From: Psychrobacter sp. 72-O-c
GTDB taxonomy: Bacteria > Pseudomonadota > Gammaproteobacteria > Pseudomonadales > Moraxellaceae
Direction: 5' to 3'
Assembly: GCF_904846605.1 (NCBI RefSeq)
Contig: NZ_CAJHBI010000001.1
Coordinates: 1-64,000, forward strand
Length of the DNA: 64,000 nucleotides
Shown: one piece after another, positions 18,360 to 28,849 of the stretch
Layout of the letters: every line of letters begins with the position of its first letter
Numbering within the stretch: the stretch's first letter is position 1
Program-made: the position numbers and the translations under genes
Notes under the pieces: model-generated
The model's input: only the letters and a program-made list of their open reading frames with translations
What the model was told of the DNA's origin: nothing
Databases searched by the model: none

Positions 18360-19895
18360 TTAAAACTCTTCTACACCCATCATATCAACGGGGGTATCAG
18401 CAACAATCTGCATCCCCTTCTTACCTGTTTTAGCAGTTTCATTGCGCTGATCTTGTAGATGATCAAGATAGGCTTCGTTAATTTGACCCGTAACATAACA
18501 GCCATTGAATACTGCACAGTCAAAACCTTCAACCTTACTATACTTAGTATCTTTTACCGCATCGATAAGATCATCTAAATCTTGAAAAATTAAGCGGTCT
18601 GCACCGATAATATCACGTACTTCTTCTACAGTATGACCTGAGGCAATCAGTTCGCTACGTACCGGCATATCAATACCATAGACATTAGGGTATTTCACAG
18701 GCGGCGCCGCACTGGCAAAAAACACCTTTTTAGCGCCTGCATCGCGTGCCATTTGAATAATTTCATGACAAGTAGTACCACGGACGATAGAATCGTCGAC
18801 TAACAAGACATTTTTGCCCTTAAATTCTAATGGTACAGGGCTGAGTTTTTGACGTACAGATTTTTTACGTTGCTGCTGACCTGGCATAATAAAGGTACGA
18901 CCGATATAGCGGTTTTTCATAAACCCTTCACGGTACTTGATGTTCATCTTTAGAGCTAATTCCATCGCGGAAGTACGCGAGGTATCAGGAATAGGTATGA
19001 CCACATCAATATCGTGATTTTCACCCCATTCAGCAAGGATTTTATCCGCCAGTTTCTCGCCCATACGCAACCGTGATTTATAGACTGAGATATTATCCAT
19101 AATCGAATCGGGACGCGCAAAATAGACATATTCAAAGATACAAGGCGTATATTCTTGCTGCTCCACACACTGATGAGTATGTAATTGATGATTTAAGTCA
19201 ATAAAAATGGCTTCCCCTGGTTTAACATCACGAATAATGCTAAAACCTGAGCCAGTAAGCGCTACTGATTCTGAGGCAACCATATACTCAGTACCGCCAT
19301 TAGCCGCCAAACGCTCACCAAAAATCAGCGGACGGATACCGTTTGGATCACGGAACGCGAGTAAGCCATGACCAGTTATCAGTGCGACCACACCATAAGC
19401 CCCTTCACAGCGACTATAAACCGCTTTTGTTGCTTCAAAGATATCATCAGCAGTCGGATGAGTTTTACCTAAGTTTTGCATTTCGTGCGCTAACACATTC
19501 AACAATACTTCAGAATCTGAGTCGGTGTTTAAATGGCGGCGGTCATCTTGATACAAGGACTTGGCCAAGCTCTCGGCATTGGTCAAGTTGCCATTATGTG
19601 CCAAAGTAATACCATAAGGTGAGTTGACGTAAAATGGTTGAGCCTCAGCGCTGCTTGAGGTACCAGCAGTAGGATAGCGGACGTGACCGATACCAAACTT
19701 TCCGACCAACCTAACCATATGATGGTTCATAAAAACGTCGCGTACCATGCCGTTTTCTTTACGTAAATATAAGCGCCCGTCCTGCAAAGTAACAATACCT
19801 GCCGCATCTTGTCCGCGATGCTGCAACATGGTTAAGGCATCATAAAGAATTTGGTTGACTGGCTCATGAGCTGCAACCCCAACGACTCCACACAT
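18360..19895 (-). CDS. purF: Amidophosphoribosyltransferase
   Basis: PurF catalyses the first step of purine synthesis, forming 5-phosphoribosylamine from PRPP and glutamine. After Met removal the N-terminal nucleophile Cys2 ([12 protein letters not shown]) starts the class II glutamine amidotransferase domain, which includes [12 protein letters not shown] and the Asn of AHNGNLTN. The phosphoribosyltransferase domain shows the PRPP loop [18 protein letters not shown]. The 511 residues match the family. AGGAC precedes the ATG. It lies 276 bases downstream of cvpA on the same strand, the usual gammaproteobacterial cvpA-purF order. Confidence 0.97.
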   Translation of the reverse strand: MCGVVGVAAHEPVNQILYDALTMLQHRGQDAAGIVTLQDGRLYLRKENGMVRDVFMNHHMVRLVGKFGIGHVRYPTAGTSSSAEAQPFYVNSPYGITLAHNGNLTNAESLAKSLYQDDRRHLNTDSDSEVLLNVLAHEMQNLGKTHPTADDIFEATKAVYSRCEGAYGVVALITGHGLLAFRDPNGIRPLIFGERLAANGGTEYMVASESVALTGSGFSIIRDVKPGEAIFIDLNHQLHTHQCVEQQEYTPCIFEYVYFARPDSIMDNISVYKSRLRMGEKLADKILAEWGENHDIDVVIPIPDTSRTSAMELALKMNIKYREGFMKNRYIGRTFIMPGQQQRKKSVRQKLSPVPLEFKGKNVLLVDDSIVRGTTCHEIIQMARDAGAKKVFFASAAPPVKYPNVYGIDMPVRSELIASGHTVEEVRDIIGADRLIFQDLDDLIDAVKDTKYSKVEGFDCAVFNGCYVTGQINEAYLDHLQDQRNETAKTGKKGMQIVADTPVDMMGVEEF

Positions 19896-20171
19896 AGTTA
19901 TGTCCTATTTTAGATCATACATTAGTAACGCAATGACGGCACCATTACTGACAATAATATCTGTCAGACGATCGGCACTGATGATTTTTTTGCTGAAATT
20001 AGGCTGTTATAAATTAGGCTTTTACTAAAAATAAAGTCTTGCTGATAGGCAAAAAAGATAAGTTATTGATGATTAATAAACTGCCTTTATAGGCGCTAAA
20101 TGCTGTTAAATAATTTTTTATCAAGGTCAGTTAATCAATACTCGATTTATCGAAGCTCAGTCTATCAAAGC

Positions 20172-20669
20172 TTACGACTGATTAACTTGGTCCCAAGCAA
20201 CCCCGAACGCATCTGTTACTAAAGTTTTTGCCATTGGCGCATAAGGTAGCAATTCAGGAGCAAGTACTGAAGTCTGCCATTGTGGCATCTGTACTAATAA
20301 AGGGGCGCTGACACTAAGTATGACCAATATCATCAGTACATTTTTGGCTGCGCCCAGTACGCCGCCTGCCATCTTATCAACTACCCCAAGCCGCAAGGTT
20401 TTAAGCACCCCTGAAAATACAAAGGCCACTATGTGCATGATGGCTAATACGACTATTACTACCAATAAAAAGGCCGATGCCATTTGTAAGACAGGGTTTT
20501 GAACGATACCTGCTAGTTGTGGAGCAACAGCGCTTGCCAACTGGGTAGCCGCAATAAGGGCAATAAACCACCCAATTAAACCTAATGCTGTCTTAATCAG
20601 CCCAACCTGAAAGCCTCGCCATAAGCCAATTAAGACAACGATGGCAATCACAATATCCAGACCACTCAT
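20172..20669 (-). CDS. cvpA: CvpA family inner-membrane protein
   Basis: CvpA was named for colicin V production in E. coli and is a small conserved membrane protein of unclear biochemical role, linked to envelope stress and biofilm traits. The 165 residues form four membrane segments, starting MSGLDIVIAIVVLIGLWRGF, the standard CvpA beginning, with the pattern DKMAGGVLGAAKNVLMIL. GGCGGAAAG precedes the ATG. It lies directly upstream of purF and downstream of pyrD on the same strand, so it is probably part of a nucleotide-synthesis transcription unit. Confidence 0.92.
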   Translation of the reverse strand: MSGLDIVIAIVVLIGLWRGFQVGLIKTALGLIGWFIALIAATQLASAVAPQLAGIVQNPVLQMASAFLLVVIVVLAIMHIVAFVFSGVLKTLRLGVVDKMAGGVLGAAKNVLMILVILSVSAPLLVQMPQWQTSVLAPELLPYAPMAKTLVTDAFGVAWDQVNQS

Positions 20670-20753
20670 GCTTTCCGCCTCATTATTCTATTAACTTCAG
20701 CCTATTGATTGTGTTTATTTGCTGTCCGTTTGGTATTTTTAGGCCGACTTTAT

Positions 20754-21788
20754 CTAACTTTCCATTGCATCATAATAACCACCGATTGCCTGAATACAAG
20801 ACTGTACCAGTCCGGGGCCTCTATAGATAAGACCAGTATAGAGTTGCACCATATCTGCGCCTGCTTTAATCTTCTTAACGGCTTTTTCACCACTATCAAT
20901 GCCACCAACGCCAATCAAAGCTACTTTACCATCTAGCTGGTCAGCAAACTGTTGTAAAATTTGAGTGCTAATGTGGCTGACGGGACGACCTGATAAGCCG
21001 CCTGTTTGATTGCCGTCGTGCAAATCTTCGACACCGACCCGGCTCAAAGTAGTATTGGTCGCAATCAAGCCATCAATCTCAAAATCTAATAACTGCTGGG
21101 AAATATAATCGACTTGTAGCGGATCTAAATCAGGCGCGACTTTTAGTACTAGTGGCACATAAAAACCATACTCTGTTGCCAACTGATCATGACGGTTCTT
21201 AATAGTATCTAATAAATGAGTTAACGCTTCACCACTTTGTAGGTCACGTAAATTTGCAGTATTTGGCGATGAGATATTGACCGTAATGTATGAGGCGTGA
21301 GGATAGACACGTTCTAAACAATAGACATAATCATCAGCTGCATTTTCGACCGGCGTACTGGCATTTTTACCGATATTAATTCCAATATTACCTTTATATT
21401 TACAGCGCTTGACGTTTTCAATAAGATAATCAACGCCTTGATTATTAAAGCCCATCCGGTTAATAATCGCATCCGCTTGCTTAAGTCTAAATAATCGCGG
21501 TTTATCATTGCCAATTTGCGGCTTTGGAGTCACAGTACCTACTTCAATAAAGCCAAAACCTAACTCTGCCAAGGCGTCAATATAGTCGCCATTTTTATCC
21601 AAACCTGCTGCTAGTCCGACCGGATTAGAAAACTGCAATCCCATACAATCCGTCGGCTGCATAGATTGGCCATAGACCAAACCTAAAGCACGCGCTTTAT
21701 GGGCTTTATCCAATAAAGACAAGGTCATGTCGTGAGCGTGTTCAGGATCCATCTTAAATAAAAACGGGCGAAGTAAGGCATAAGACAT
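20754..21788 (-). CDS. pyrD: Dihydroorotate dehydrogenase (quinone), class 2
   Basis: PyrD oxidises dihydroorotate to orotate in pyrimidine synthesis, passing electrons through FMN to membrane quinones. The 344 residues include the N-terminal amphipathic segment of class 2 enzymes ([19 protein letters not shown]). The FMN-binding [16 protein letters not shown] and [17 protein letters not shown] with the class 2 catalytic Ser are present. The C-terminal phosphate loop region [11 protein letters not shown] and [16 protein letters not shown] is also intact. No clear ribosome site is visible before the ATG. It sits immediately upstream of cvpA-purF. Confidence 0.97.
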   Translation of the reverse strand: MSYALLRPFLFKMDPEHAHDMTLSLLDKAHKARALGLVYGQSMQPTDCMGLQFSNPVGLAAGLDKNGDYIDALAELGFGFIEVGTVTPKPQIGNDKPRLFRLKQADAIINRMGFNNQGVDYLIENVKRCKYKGNIGINIGKNASTPVENAADDYVYCLERVYPHASYITVNISSPNTANLRDLQSGEALTHLLDTIKNRHDQLATEYGFYVPLVLKVAPDLDPLQVDYISQQLLDFEIDGLIATNTTLSRVGVEDLHDGNQTGGLSGRPVSHISTQILQQFADQLDGKVALIGVGGIDSGEKAVKKIKAGADMVQLYTGLIYRGPGLVQSCIQAIGGYYDAMES

Positions 21789-21977
21789 AGTGGCGATAAA
21801 CCCTGCTTAAAGAGAAATAATGAATGGGACAAAATGAATAGGATCAGGCGCTGCGATTATATCAGCTTAACAGGAATAAGACCAAAGTTTCATACGCCAA
21901 CACTTTATATAAAAGGGTTGGCAAGCGCTCATAAACAAAGACTTAATTATCATCATAAAGGTCTAATTTAATAGCAA

Positions 21978-22562
21978 TTAGGGTACGGGGCGACCATCTG
22001 TCAGCGCAATCCAGCCGCGTATAATACGGTAAAGATGCCAAACAAACGTAAAGACCATAATCAACAGACCAAGACCGGTGAATAAAAATGAGCCAATGGT
22101 TATATTACCACTGTCCGCCATGATACCGACCCCCAAACCGCCCAGTGCAAACACGATCAATAGTGCTCCGATGGCAAACAAGACAATACTGTACCAGAAA
22201 GTCTTAATTTGCCAATCAAAATGGGTTGCTAACCATGTGCCATTGGCATCGTGCCGCTTCGCATAGTTCATCACAATCGGTACAATCCACAGCAGTCCTG
22301 CGGTAAAATAGCTGACCACATACAATAAGTAAGTCACATGGTTGTAGGTGATTAAAGAGCGGCGCTTATTATCACTCATCATGCCATTTTTTCCCTGTCG
22401 TGTAAGCTCGTGATTGGTCTGCTCATAATTAGGCTGCTCATGATTATACTGGCCACCAAAAGAGGCTTCATAGTCAGTAGTAGGATCAGCTGTCTGAGAT
22501 TGACGATACAGACGCTCGTTAGATTGAAGGTCAGGAGATTTAGGATCAGAAGAATGATTCAT
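21978..22562 (-). CDS. Small four-helix membrane protein, DUF4870-like
   Basis: The first 65 residues are hydrophilic and rich in Asn, Gln, Glu and Tyr with near-repeats (NHEQPNYEQTNHELTR). The rest has about four membrane segments and resembles the DUF4870/Tic20-like family of small membrane proteins, with a conserved-looking core TYLLYVVSYFTAGLLWIVPI and HFDWQIKTFWYSI. The function is unknown. The family match is from pattern memory and is moderate. It lies between gspM and pyrD on the same strand with gaps of about 190-235 bases, so operon membership is uncertain. Confidence 0.7.
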   Translation of the reverse strand: MNHSSDPKSPDLQSNERLYRQSQTADPTTDYEASFGGQYNHEQPNYEQTNHELTRQGKNGMMSDNKRRSLITYNHVTYLLYVVSYFTAGLLWIVPIVMNYAKRHDANGTWLATHFDWQIKTFWYSIVLFAIGALLIVFALGGLGVGIMADSGNITIGSFLFTGLGLLIMVFTFVWHLYRIIRGWIALTDGRPVP

Positions 22563-22797
22563 AATAAATATCCATAACTTAAAATAACTTCTAATAATAA
22601 CGTAGCCACTAGGTATTTAATTGTGGCGGATAAGACTGTTTTCAAGATACAGATATTGAAGTATAAATTCTAGAAACCGTTACCAAAAGATAAGACGCTA
22701 TCGCCTAAACCCTAGCCTATCATTAAAATTAAAGGCTTATGAGACTGCAATGCCACTAAGAGGCTGTATTTAAAAGACCCTATTTAAGAAACAGTAC

Positions 22798-23358
22798 TTA
22801 GGAGACAACCGTCGCTTGTACTTGAATAGCTTTAGTGGCTAGATCTTGCTGCATAGATAGCTGAGTAAATTGCCAGCCTTGCTGTTCAAGCTTGCCAAGT
22901 GCCGCGCTCACTACCGCTTGGCTAGGATGAGTAAAGCTCAGTTGCACCGCGTCCCCAGCAGCAACCACTTGTGCGTTATTGATACTAGAGGCATTCAATA
23001 ACGAGCTGACACTACTGGCAGGTGGCATTTCTGCATCACCGCTTTGCGTATTAGCAGCGCTTAAAGCATTGCTATTAATATTGCCCGCTTGCGTACGTAG
23101 CCAAAAATAATCAGCGACCTGCTCTTGATAGTCAGACTTACTGTCTTTAGCCGCTTGATGAACGCTATAGCCACCATAGCCACCAACGAATAGTAGTAAA
23201 AATACTAACAATATACCTAAGGCAACTTGATCACGTGGCGGCAAGGCTTGCCAGCGTGTCCACAGCATATTCTGATAGCTGTTCATACGCTCTGATAAGA
23301 CGTTCGCAGAACTACTGTCTTTAGCACGACTTTTGGCGCGACGCTGTAATAGTTTCAT
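22798..23358 (-). CDS. gspM: Type II secretion system protein GspM
   Basis: GspM is a single-pass inner-membrane protein that pairs with GspL in the assembly platform of the type II secretion system. The 186 residues have a basic cytoplasmic start, one helix (ALGILLVFLLLFVGGYGGYSV) preceded by the common LPPRDQVAL, and a periplasmic ferredoxin-like domain at the end (LSFTHPSQAVVSAALGKLEQQGWQF). That domain pattern is typical of GspM. It follows gspL by 136 bases. No other gsp gene lies in this window. Confidence 0.85.
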   Translation of the reverse strand: MKLLQRRAKSRAKDSSSANVLSERMNSYQNMLWTRWQALPPRDQVALGILLVFLLLFVGGYGGYSVHQAAKDSKSDYQEQVADYFWLRTQAGNINSNALSAANTQSGDAEMPPASSVSSLLNASSINNAQVVAAGDAVQLSFTHPSQAVVSAALGKLEQQGWQFTQLSMQQDLATKAIQVQATVVS

Positions 23359-23494
23359 TACCTGACCTTTATTACTAGATGGGTTGCTGATGGATGAATT
23401 GCTAATAGTTGGGTTGGTAATAGATAAACGTTTAATGGATAAATAAAACTAAAGTTAAACCAGGCTAAGATTAAGCATATCTCCAGTCAAATAA

Positions 23495-24832
23495 TTAAGA
23501 GTCAGCCATTTTATCCTGTGTCGCGCTGTCTTCCATGATATTTACTGTGATTTGACCACTAAACTGCCCTTGCTCATTACTATTGACCCGCTCTAAATTG
23601 GCAGTCAAACCTTGTGCAACCAGGGTACTGGTAAACTGATCAAGACTACCACGATCCGGCGAAATCAAGGTAAAGCTAAGCGCAGACGGCTGCATAACTA
23701 AGGCTTGCGCTTGCATTGAGGATTGTTTAATCAGTGGTGATATTCGTGCCAATACCGCCATATGCGAGGCTGGTGCTTGACTGTCGCTACGTAGTTTTGG
23801 TTGCAGTTGCACTTGTAGCTTGGTACGCGTGCTGAGTGGTTCATTAGGGAACCAAGACTGATACTGGTCAGCAACCGCTATCTTAGTGGCAACCGCCGCT
23901 TCGTTATAGCGATAACTTTGCACACCATCGGTCGCAATTTGTAGCACTAATGCCGATAACGCTACCATCATCGCCACGCGTAGATAAGGAGACAGCTGCG
24001 AGTCCGATGATTTGGTAAAGAAATTAAGCGCATGGCGCTCAGGACTGTCAACAGGCGTAGGAATAGTGGGCAGCGTGGTTAATAGCAATTTGTGCTCAGC
24101 TATAAGCGCTGCTGTTTGCTCGGTAATAGTGGTTACTGCTGTTCCTGACATGGGTTCTGATGCTGATGTGGTCTTTTGTAAAGCTATACTACTATCATTA
24201 TCTACAACGTCAGCAAACGCATTAACAGAAGCATTGGTTGGAGAGCTGATTGAGGAGCTGCCAGACGATTCAATAGATGGCAACACACAAACTTCGCTCA
24301 AATGCGGCAATCTTTCAAAAATTAAAGGTAAGTAGCTGACTGCCATCCCTTGAAGTAGCGATTGCCGTAGTAGCATCGTCTGCTCATCTTGATATAAGAC
24401 AACTTGCTGCCCGGCGCCCTCTTCTGGAGTGGGTAACAATAAAAAATCAGGCAGTAACGATATAATGCTTAATCCAGCGAGAGTAGCACTCTGTTGCCAA
24501 GTCTCAATATCACTTTGAGCCAGTGCATATAGATAATGGGCATTGGCATGACTCATTTGCCGGACTAACAGCTGTTCAACAGGTGTTAATGACGTTTCTT
24601 CAAATAAATATTGCTTACCGCTACTGCCTAATTGTTTAAGCTGAGCAGTATTGAGCGCCGTATCTACTTGTAATACATGACTTGAGGGAAAATACAAACA
24701 CAGTGATTTATGTCCACGAATACTATAAACATCATGCAACTGCTGCCAACCATCGACTGACTGCCACTGTTTTGTATCGGCATGCCAAACAGTTAGCGAA
24801 CTATGCTGCGCTCTTAACCAAACGTGTAACAC
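23495..24832 (-). CDS. gspL: Type II secretion system protein GspL
   Basis: GspL links the cytoplasmic ATPase GspE to the membrane platform through an actin-like N-terminal domain. Residues 1-190 match that domain (LHVWLRAQHSSLTVW, then FPSSHVLQVDTALNTAQLKQLG and LFEETSLTPVEQLL). A Ser/Thr-rich linker of about 60 residues follows (about 195-255). A membrane segment lies near 290-310 (VAMMVALSALVLQIATDG) ahead of a periplasmic ferredoxin-like domain (SFTLISPDRGSLDQFTSTLVAQG). Length 445 is slightly above average because of the linker. gspM follows downstream, the conserved order. Confidence 0.87.
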   Translation of the reverse strand: MLHVWLRAQHSSLTVWHADTKQWQSVDGWQQLHDVYSIRGHKSLCLYFPSSHVLQVDTALNTAQLKQLGSSGKQYLFEETSLTPVEQLLVRQMSHANAHYLYALAQSDIETWQQSATLAGLSIISLLPDFLLLPTPEEGAGQQVVLYQDEQTMLLRQSLLQGMAVSYLPLIFERLPHLSEVCVLPSIESSGSSSISSPTNASVNAFADVVDNDSSIALQKTTSASEPMSGTAVTTITEQTAALIAEHKLLLTTLPTIPTPVDSPERHALNFFTKSSDSQLSPYLRVAMMVALSALVLQIATDGVQSYRYNEAAVATKIAVADQYQSWFPNEPLSTRTKLQVQLQPKLRSDSQAPASHMAVLARISPLIKQSSMQAQALVMQPSALSFTLISPDRGSLDQFTSTLVAQGLTANLERVNSNEQGQFSGQITVNIMEDSATQDKMADS

Positions 24833-25004
24833 TAAGCGCGTCCTTACTTGTTAAACTGCTAATTTATTTAACTACTGATTTGTTAAAACAGGGATAAAAG
24901 TAAAATCTAAACGGTTGTTATAAAAGTTGCTATTAAACTTGTCGTCGATATTAAACAGCATTGATGCTCAATTAAATAACAATATGGCAGTGCGGCTATA
25001 AATC

Positions 25005-25463
25005 TTAGTGCGGCTGAACAGGAATAAAGCGGTCAATCTCAGTTGCCATTCCCGACATTACAAATTCCATTTCAAACACCCTAGCCTCACCTAAAGAAAA
25101 GCTCTCAGGGTGATCACCAGTCAGAAGACCAGCAATATTAGCGACGATAGACATGTGACACACTACCACCAAACACTCTGCTTCAATATTCGCCAGTTCG
25201 GCTAAAGCGGTACGTGCGTCATCAGAAGGCGTAATATTATCTTGCACAGTGGTGACAACGTCAGGCGCGCGCGATTGCAATTGAGCTAGGGTCTGCTGCG
25301 CTCTATCATAAGGACTAACCACAAAAGAATCTGGCGCGTAGCTTTTAGTAATATAATCTGCCGTTTGCGCAGATTGCTGTTGTCCGAAATCGGTCAATTG
25401 CCGCGCGCTATCTGGGCGCGTTTCATCTTCTGCTTGACCGTGACGCATCAATATAATTTTCAT
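25005..25463 (-). CDS. sixA: SixA-type phosphohistidine phosphatase
   Basis: SixA removes phosphate from histidine residues of phosphotransfer proteins. It is a short histidine-phosphatase-superfamily enzyme. The catalytic RHG motif is in MKIILMRHGQAEDE, and the second conserved His is in VVCHMSIVANIAGLL. At 152 residues it fits the compact SixA group rather than the phosphoglycerate mutases. It follows gpsA by 57 bases on the same strand and probably shares its transcript. Confidence 0.9.
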   Translation of the reverse strand: MKIILMRHGQAEDETRPDSARQLTDFGQQQSAQTADYITKSYAPDSFVVSPYDRAQQTLAQLQSRAPDVVTTVQDNITPSDDARTALAELANIEAECLVVVCHMSIVANIAGLLTGDHPESFSLGEARVFEMEFVMSGMATEIDRFIPVQPH

Positions 25464-25520
25464 ATCATTCCCTGATTTAGGTCTCGATTGAAACCTTTAT
25501 TCCTATTATTTTTATAACGT

Positions 25521-26903
25521 TTAGTCTTTATTTTTATTAACATTACTATCTTTAGAAGCTTTATCTTTATCAGCTTTATCTTGAGCCAGTTCATTGTCGG
25601 AAGCATCAGTGTGCGAGTCGTCATCAACCGAGTTATTGCTTATCGCTTGCATTTGTGCCGTGAGCGCGGCATTGCTATGGTCATGAGGCATCACAAACTC
25701 GACGTCGCTACGAAATCCCGCTTCCATCAAGTGCAAAGCGACGCCAAGTGCGGCTTTATCTTCATAAATTACCGCATATAGAGCATGGGTAATGGGCATA
25801 TAAATACCCTCTTTGCTGGCTTTTTCGTGCACCTGCTGAATAGTGTTTACCCCTTCAGCCGTCTGGCCCAGTTTCTTAATTGCGGCATCGATACTCATAC
25901 CGCGACCAAGCATATTGCCAATGCGGTAATTACGGCTTAACTCTGAACTACAAGTAGCATATAGGTCGCCAACACCAGATAGGCCTAAGAATGTCAGCGG
26001 ATTAGCGCCCATGTCGACCCCAAAACGGCTCATCTCGGCTAAAGCACGCGTTAACAACATCGCTTTGGTATTTTCACCTACTTCATAAGCGGCTGCCATA
26101 CCCATCGCAATCGCATAGATATTTTTAAGCGTGCCACCAAGCTCAACACCGCGAACATCATCACTGGCAAATACTCGAAAAAATGCACTGTGTAGCGCCG
26201 CTTGTACCGCATGACGTAATGGCTCAGAATTACTGGCAATCACGGTTGCGGACGGCATACTTTTCATAATTTCTATGGCTAAGTTGGGTCCTGACATGAC
26301 TCCAAAATTGACCTCAGGCAGCTCATCTTTGATGATGTCACTCATGAAGGCAAAAGTATCTTTTTCCATACCTTTGGTCAGTGAAACGATCGACTGCCCT
26401 GTGATAAAAGGAGCGATACTTTTTAAAGTCTCACGAAAAGCCAAACTGGGTACAGCAATGAAGATGATGTCTTTATCTTTGACTGTCTCTTCTAAATCAT
26501 GGCTGTATTTGAGGCGATCATCAAGTTTATAGCCGGGTAGATATTTTTTATTCACCCGGAGCTTGGCCATCGATTTGACGGTACGCTTATTACGTACCCA
26601 TAGCGTGGTATCACAGCCATTACGTGCGGCTAAGTTTGCCATCGCCGTCCCAAAACTACCGCCACCTAAGAACGCTAGGCGCAATTTAGCAGGGTTGTTG
26701 TGGATTTGCGCCATGTTTTTGGCTACAGCAGTCTCAACGGTACTAGGATTTAGTTTTTTACGGCCAAGACCTGACGCAGCACGTTCAATGATACTTGCCA
26801 GCAACCTATTTTGTTTTTCAACAGTATTTTTCTCTGCTTCGCTATTGTCAGTACTTGCATCTGTATCGTTAGAATTATTATCAGTTGAACTGGTCATAAT
26901 CAT
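25521..26903 (-). CDS. gpsA: Glycerol-3-phosphate dehydrogenase [NAD(P)+] with extended termini
   Basis: GpsA reduces dihydroxyacetone phosphate to sn-glycerol-3-phosphate, the backbone of phospholipids. The NAD(P) loop is at 78-87 (FLGGGSFGTA). The substrate region includes GGTLKNIYAIAMGMA, with the catalytic Lys, and TRALAEMSRFG. The core is normal (about 330 residues), but about 75 residues precede it, starting with an Asn/Asp/Ser/Thr-rich run. About 60 residues follow that are rich in Asp, Lys and Asn (DKADKDKASKDSNVNKNKD). ATGs at 26903 and 26897 are both possible starts. Same strand as sixA and the nitroreductase gene. Confidence 0.95.
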   Translation of the reverse strand: MIMTSSTDNNSNDTDASTDNSEAEKNTVEKQNRLLASIIERAASGLGRKKLNPSTVETAVAKNMAQIHNNPAKLRLAFLGGGSFGTAMANLAARNGCDTTLWVRNKRTVKSMAKLRVNKKYLPGYKLDDRLKYSHDLEETVKDKDIIFIAVPSLAFRETLKSIAPFITGQSIVSLTKGMEKDTFAFMSDIIKDELPEVNFGVMSGPNLAIEIMKSMPSATVIASNSEPLRHAVQAALHSAFFRVFASDDVRGVELGGTLKNIYAIAMGMAAAYEVGENTKAMLLTRALAEMSRFGVDMGANPLTFLGLSGVGDLYATCSSELSRNYRIGNMLGRGMSIDAAIKKLGQTAEGVNTIQQVHEKASKEGIYMPITHALYAVIYEDKAALGVALHLMEAGFRSDVEFVMPHDHSNAALTAQMQAISNNSVDDDSHTDASDNELAQDKADKDKASKDSNVNKNKD

Positions 26904-27070
26904 TTATCCGTGTTAGCCGACTTATATGGTTTATCGCTATTATTTATAGCACATGTAGTGCACATATGGTGAGGCTAATTTGCTTAATTAAAAGCAGCCT
27001 ATTTGATAGTATTAATATTTTGATAATGCCAAAGTAATGCGAAAGCTTTGATATTGCCAACGTTTATTTA

Positions 27071-27727
27071 TCACTCAAAGCGTAGCAACGGCTCAATATC
27101 CATAGGTTTACGTACGGGTTTATCACAGGGGCTGGTGCCAGTATAAACAAAAGCCGTGACATAATCATCTTCTGCAACTCCGAAATATTCTTTTACCGCA
27201 GGCTCATTACACAGCAGACCCGTACGCCATACGGTACTGAATCCTTGCGCCTTTAAAGCCAGAATAAGATTTTGTACTGCCGCACCCGCGCTCAGCATTT
27301 GCTCGAAGGGTGGTACTTTTTTATGGTCTTGCATCTTAGTAACGACGGTAATAATAACGGGTGCACGTAGCGGCATATTGTAAGTTTTTTGCTGGGTTTT
27401 CTCAGACAGTGTCTCGCCTTCTCTAACCGCTTTCGCTTCAGCAGCAGCAAGGAATGCGCGCCCTAGTTGATGACGGGCATTGCCTTCAGTGACAATAAAG
27501 CGCCACGGTTTCAGCTTTTTGTGATCAGGCGCAGTAGCCGCACACTCAATGGCAGCTTTAATCTGGGTATGAGTAGGCGCAGGAATATCTAGATTACCAA
27601 TACTACGTCTTGATTTAATCCAATTGATCAGCTGTTCGTCAGTGACTTGGGCGTTATCTGACATCTCATCTTCGATACGAGCCTGCTCGTTATTTTGCTG
27701 TATTTTATTATCGTCAAGCGTGCTCAT
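27071..27727 (-). CDS. Nitroreductase family protein, YdjA-like
   Basis: This is a flavin-dependent oxidoreductase of the small nitroreductase family. Such enzymes reduce nitro groups or enones with NAD(P)H and FMN. The FMN-binding start is INWIKSRRSIGNLDIP, then APDHKKLKPWRFIVTEG and the later WRTGLLCNEPAVKEYFGV region, which matches the YdjA subgroup. The 218 residues carry about 30 extra acidic/Gln-rich N-terminal residues compared with E. coli YdjA (183). It starts 21 bases after the zapE stop, so it is likely in one operon with zapE. The natural substrate is unknown. Confidence 0.88.
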   Translation of the reverse strand: MSTLDDNKIQQNNEQARIEDEMSDNAQVTDEQLINWIKSRRSIGNLDIPAPTHTQIKAAIECAATAPDHKKLKPWRFIVTEGNARHQLGRAFLAAAEAKAVREGETLSEKTQQKTYNMPLRAPVIITVVTKMQDHKKVPPFEQMLSAGAAVQNLILALKAQGFSTVWRTGLLCNEPAVKEYFGVAEDDYVTAFVYTGTSPCDKPVRKPMDIEPLLRFE

Positions 27728-27748
27728 GAGTTATCCTTATCTGTAATT

Positions 27749-28849
27749 TTAAGCCGCGTCATCAAGGCGATGTTTCATTTTTAGGTAGTCTTCTGACTGC
27801 ATCTCGAGTAGCCGCGAGCGGGTACGCTGTATTTCAAACGTTAGCTTTTCGCCTTGATATAAATCAAGAATAGACTGCTCTGCCCGAATCAATAACTTTA
27901 CGCGGCGATCATAAAATTCATCAACCATATAGATAAAACGGCGAGTCGGATCGCGAAGATCATCATCTAGTGCGGGAACTGCATTGACCAGTACCGTGCT
28001 AAATTGACTGGCAATTTCAATAAAGTCAGCGGCTGAACGCGGCTGCATGCATAAATGGCGAAAGTCACAAAACAATATATTTTCAGTGCGAGCGTTGATT
28101 TTAACTTCACGGCCATTAATGGTAATGGGTTCATTGCTAATCTTTAAGTTATTCGAGAGACTAGCAAAGCGGTTGGCCAGCCAGTGATGGTTGCTTTTGG
28201 TCATAGGCGACTTATATAGCTCGGCTTGCTGCAATACTCGCAGGCGGTAGTCAATACCAGAGTCAATATTCATTACGGTAGTATGACGCTCAACCTCAGC
28301 AATCGCAGGCATAAAACGGTCGCGATGTAGGCCGTCTTTATATAGTCCCGATGGCACAATATTTGAGGTAGCCACCAAAGTAATACCACGGTCAAACAGC
28401 ATGGTAAATAAATCACCCAAAATCATGGCATCGGACACGTTAGAGACAAAAAATTCATCAAAGCAAATAATGACCGCTTCTTCATAAATAATATCTGCAA
28501 CTTTCTCCAGTGGGTTACTTTCGCCTTGTATCTGGTTAAGCTCATGATGCACACGCTGCATAAAATGATGAAAATGTTGGCGCATTTTGCGATCGATGGT
28601 TAATGAGTCATAAAAAATATCCATCATCCATGTCTTACCACGCCCAACGCCTCCCCACATATACAAACCTTTTGGTGCCGCAGGTTTGGATTTTAGAAAG
28701 CTAAAAAACCCTTTTTTCTGTTCCGCAGTATCGTTGAGCTGGTGATATAAATCATCTAGGTAGCTCATGGCCTGATACTGCTGTTCATCTCGGGTAAAGT
28801 CATCAGTACTGATGGCTTGCTCATAGCGCTGCAGTGGAGATAATCTCAT
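27749..28849 (-). CDS. zapE: Cell division protein ZapE (AFG1-like ATPase)
   Basis: ZapE is an AAA-type ATPase that binds FtsZ and modulates Z-ring stability, mainly under low oxygen or heat in E. coli. The Walker A segment is GLYMWGGVGRGKTWMMD, the Walker B is VIICFDEFFVSNVSDAM, and the arginine-finger region GITLVATSNI follows, all in the AFG1/ZapE pattern. The end LLEMQSEDYL also matches the family. I place the start at ATG 28849 (MRLSPLQRYEQAI), where similarity to the family begins. ATGs at 28864 and 28912 are upstream alternatives and none has a strong ribosome site. Confidence 0.92.
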   Translation of the reverse strand: MRLSPLQRYEQAISTDDFTRDEQQYQAMSYLDDLYHQLNDTAEQKKGFFSFLKSKPAAPKGLYMWGGVGRGKTWMMDIFYDSLTIDRKMRQHFHHFMQRVHHELNQIQGESNPLEKVADIIYEEAVIICFDEFFVSNVSDAMILGDLFTMLFDRGITLVATSNIVPSGLYKDGLHRDRFMPAIAEVERHTTVMNIDSGIDYRLRVLQQAELYKSPMTKSNHHWLANRFASLSNNLKISNEPITINGREVKINARTENILFCDFRHLCMQPRSAADFIEIASQFSTVLVNAVPALDDDLRDPTRRFIYMVDEFYDRRVKLLIRAEQSILDLYQGEKLTFEIQRTRSRLLEMQSEDYLKMKHRLDDAA

